From contig NC_091939.1 of NCBI RefSeq assembly GCF_041260155.1, positions 41,677,870-41,741,869 on the forward strand: DNA of 64,000 bases. Direction: 5' to 3'. The position numbers and the translations under genes were made by a program. The notes beneath the pieces are model-generated. The model was not told the DNA's origin. It saw only the letters and a program-made list of their open reading frames with translations, and ran no database searches. Origin of the DNA: Ptychodera flava. Lineage: Eukaryota; Hemichordata; Enteropneusta; Ptychoderidae. Positions 61,564-64,000 of the stretch are shown here, piece by piece (the first letter of the stretch is position 1; each line of letters opens with the position of its first letter).

Positions 61564-63242
61564 CAGTGTTGGAAACTGGCCAAAATATTTGCCAGACATC
61601 AGGACTGGTAACTTTCAAAACTTGCCTGTCCTGCCAGAAAGTTGCCTGTCCTGAATTTTTGACAAATCCATTCATTCAAAAAACACAAACCATTATGTAC
61701 TTCAAACTGTAAACAACTTTATTTTCAACATGAGTATTAACTGTGATCTTACAAGCAAACTGTTCTGAATTCCACCGTTTGAAATGAATTCTAATCCGGA
61801 CTTGAATACAAAATTTCTACAATAACAATGCTGATAACACTCTGATTAATTAATTAGTCAATTCAAACACACTTTGCTCATATCGCTCAAACAGTTTAAA
61901 GGTTTCACGATAGAGGTTTTAACAACGGGGAAACAATTTTTTTTAAATTTGTCTCCATTTTATGCCACTTTATCGTATAAAACCAAGATGCAATCTGTCA
62001 TCGAATTGGTACTACAATCAACCAAACGTAACTGAAAAGATTGCTGAGCAATACAGAAAACATCATCTGGCAAAGAAAATCAAAAACTGAGAGAGCTGCC
62101 ATATAAGTAATAAAAAGTTGGCGGCATGAATTAAATAAACTAATACTCTCCTCAGACCAAACCGATTTCACAGGCCGTTTACAGCAAATATTGTTAACGA
62201 AACCATGAAACCTGGGAATGGCTAAACACAGAGAAACAAGATTTATTTCTCGAAGCAGCCCTTCACAACATGCTTTTCAAACGCCGGAAAGCAGGCACCA
62301 ATATCGACCCAAAATCTATTACAAAGTCCACTAAAAATTGACACAAAACTAAAAGTTCGGATAATCGATTCAAATGCCTAAAACAAACTAATCGTTGACA
62401 GATTAGTACAACATTTACTGTTACATAACGAGCACTAGCAACGCTCAAACTATGCCCTAAAACAAAAATCCTTATAAGCGTCCAGAAACTCCGGTCGATG
62501 CTGGGTCATGTTAATTATAATATGACACCACACACCGGATCGCTCACTATAGAGTCAGTCAATAGTGGCTAACTCTCTCAATAACGAATCTGGCTTCTCC
62601 TTCTCGAGGACGAAGATGACTTCATCACACAACCAAGCGGATGGGATACAAAACAATATAGAGCGACTGATGAAGGAACCCCATTTTTGGTTCCGAAACA
62701 CCGTTAAGACGAATCACTCAATCAACAAACCGGTTTACCGGGGACCCAGATCACATGTATTCCACACAAAATAAATGCAATGATCCTTTTATTCACCATA
62801 TCGTAATACTAAACAATCTTGGAAGAGCCGATGTGTGGAGTTGCCCTCATTTTCCATAATATCCTTTATATCTTTCCTTTATATCTTTATATTTATAGCA
62901 CTGACTGATATCGCGCAAATCTTGCTTAGTGTGAGATTTACTAGTATGAGCGACTTCCTGTTTACCCGTGTTTACATGTCTCGCTTGCATTGCGTTCCGG
63001 CGTCACACAGTTGCAGAGTTTCGGTAGCATATTAAAGCGCGTCAAAGTCGGACGTATTGGCATACTACATTTCGTTTATTTTACACAACATCTAGAAGCA
63101 GCTGATCGATGAGATTACTGGGTATGCCGTATGGGCTACTATTGAGAGCCCGACACACGGACGTGGAAGTACAATTTTCCTCCCGTCCGACTGCAAAGTT
63201 ACCCGTCTCGGACGGGAGGACGGGCGGTAGTTTCCAACGCTG
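61564..63242. mobile_element. hAT-like non-autonomous element with ATTCTAT duplication
   Basis: Starts CAGTGTTGGAAACT and ends AGTTTCCAACGCTG, a 14-bp inverted repeat with one mismatch. Both ends directly abut ATTCTAT (61557-61563 and 63243-63249). CAG(T/C)GTTGGAA-type termini and a 7-8-bp duplication fit hAT elements. Subterminal 'CCTGTCCTG' on the left and 'GGACGGGAGGACGGG' on the right look related in inverted form. No transposase is recognised; a 69-codon frame at 62565-62774 is unassigned. Confidence 0.75.
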
Positions 63243-63318
63243 ATTCTATGCCATAATTTTTTTCTTGTTTTTAACTTGGTGTGTGAAATTAATACCAGCA
63301 TTATCATTTGATTTACAG

Positions 63319-63379
63319 AAGAAAAAAAGAAGTCTGGAACATAACCGCTTTAAACAGCAAAGGCGTTTCCATGGTGGTG
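63319..63379 (+). CDS. Possible small internal exon
   Basis: Acceptor ATTTGATTTACAG and donor GGTG/GTAAGT bracket a 61-base exon reading KKKRSLEHNRFKQQRRFHGG. Both splice sites are close to consensus and the peptide is very basic. The gene cannot be identified from this alone; neighbouring exons would lie outside the window. Confidence 0.35.
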
Positions 63380-64000
63380 GTAAGTCAACATTTGTAAACC
63401 TGATATTTAATTTTACAAAACATGTCATGTTATGGTATGAATTGAATTGTCCACAACAAAACAAAATTTTCAAAGATTTGTTTGACCAGCCATACAGCTA
63501 GAATAGTTGGAGGTCAAACAGGGAGACTTGATCGAAGCACCTGTTTGTTCAAATAAAGAGATCTTGATTTTTTTCAATAGGTGTTACAAAAGAAATTAAC
63601 ATGTAAATTATTTCAAGGGAACTGCCTCCTCAATTGATCATTTACTTTTTTCCTCAAAATATGGCATTTGTAGTACAATGGAGGTTAAACATGGTAGTAC
63701 CTTCCAACTGTTATTTCTGCACCAATTTAATGATGATTTTGTAACTTTGACTGTAATTTCTAATCGTATTTCTCATTGATAAAACTAAATAATCCATTGC
63801 ATATGTTAAATTATTGTTCATATGTTCAAATCTTTGAAAATTTTACAAAATTTCTATCTCCTCTCTCTAATGTATTATTTTCTCAGTCATTTGAAATAGA
63901 CATGAATATCAGTGTGCTTAAAAGTAAGATCTCAGAATACATGTAAAAATTCCACAATTTCCTCTACACATGGGAGATAGGCCTGACTTTACTGCTGAAC
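63380..64000. other. Probable intron or intergenic sequence
   Basis: AT-rich with no coding signal. Confidence 0.4.

Overview
The window is eukaryotic, AT-rich, repeat-dense and almost free of intact host genes: no operons or bacterial signals, but splice sites, microsatellites, tRNA-derived SINE promoters, satellites and many families of DNA transposons. The most telling content is a pair of genes related to RAG1 and RAG2. Such pairs outside jawed vertebrates are known from ProtoRAG of amphioxus and from related elements in hemichordates, echinoderms and a few protostomes. A marine invertebrate, most likely a non-vertebrate deuterostome such as an acorn worm, fits best. The species cannot be fixed from the sequence.

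Layout. 1-7.3 kb: a 32-bp minisatellite, a decayed Crypton-type (DUF3504) gene and a decayed minus-strand gene of unknown family. 7.3-9.0 kb: a Harbinger-like terminal-inverted-repeat element enclosing a host-like coiled-coil exon. 11.2-21.1 kb: a Ty3/gypsy LTR retrotransposon with near-identical LTRs and an extra C2H2 zinc-finger reading frame after pol. 21-36 kb: mostly non-coding DNA with small inverted-repeat elements, SINEs, an array of about 145-bp units, a triplicated 0.69-kb unit, a TIR element sitting inside a 100-bp satellite, and an 848-bp long-TIR element with an 8-bp target duplication. 36.6-39.6 kb: a Tigger/pogo transposon with TIRs, TA duplication and a recognisable CENP-B-like transposase. 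40.2-43.4 kb: a decayed spliced minus-strand gene of unknown family. 44-48 kb: microsatellites, an 82-bp near-perfect palindrome and a 150-bp array with 300-bp higher-order periodicity.

The key region is 48.4-59.7 kb. A kelch-repeat RAG2-like gene on the plus strand faces a RAG1-like gene on the minus strand, tail to tail as in ProtoRAG. The RAG1-like gene keeps recognisable RING, zinc-finger and core segments, all three acidic catalytic positions, the zinc-ligand positions of the core, and a Cys/His-rich C-terminal tail like the one described for invertebrate RAG1-like proteins. Both genes are broken by several frame changes, and a 1.7-kb fold-back element sits inside the RAG1-like gene, so this is a dead copy. 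Between the two lies a third minus-strand gene with an RPA-like OB fold and zinc ribbon plus a well-formed first exon. Whether it is cargo of the RAG-like element or a later arrival is open. I did not find convincing RSS-like terminal repeats around the pair.

61.6-63.2 kb holds a hAT-like non-autonomous element with a target duplication, and the last 0.75 kb looks intronic with one possible small exon. Reading was by eye. Homology calls rest on recognised motifs and remembered family sequences, not on database searches.
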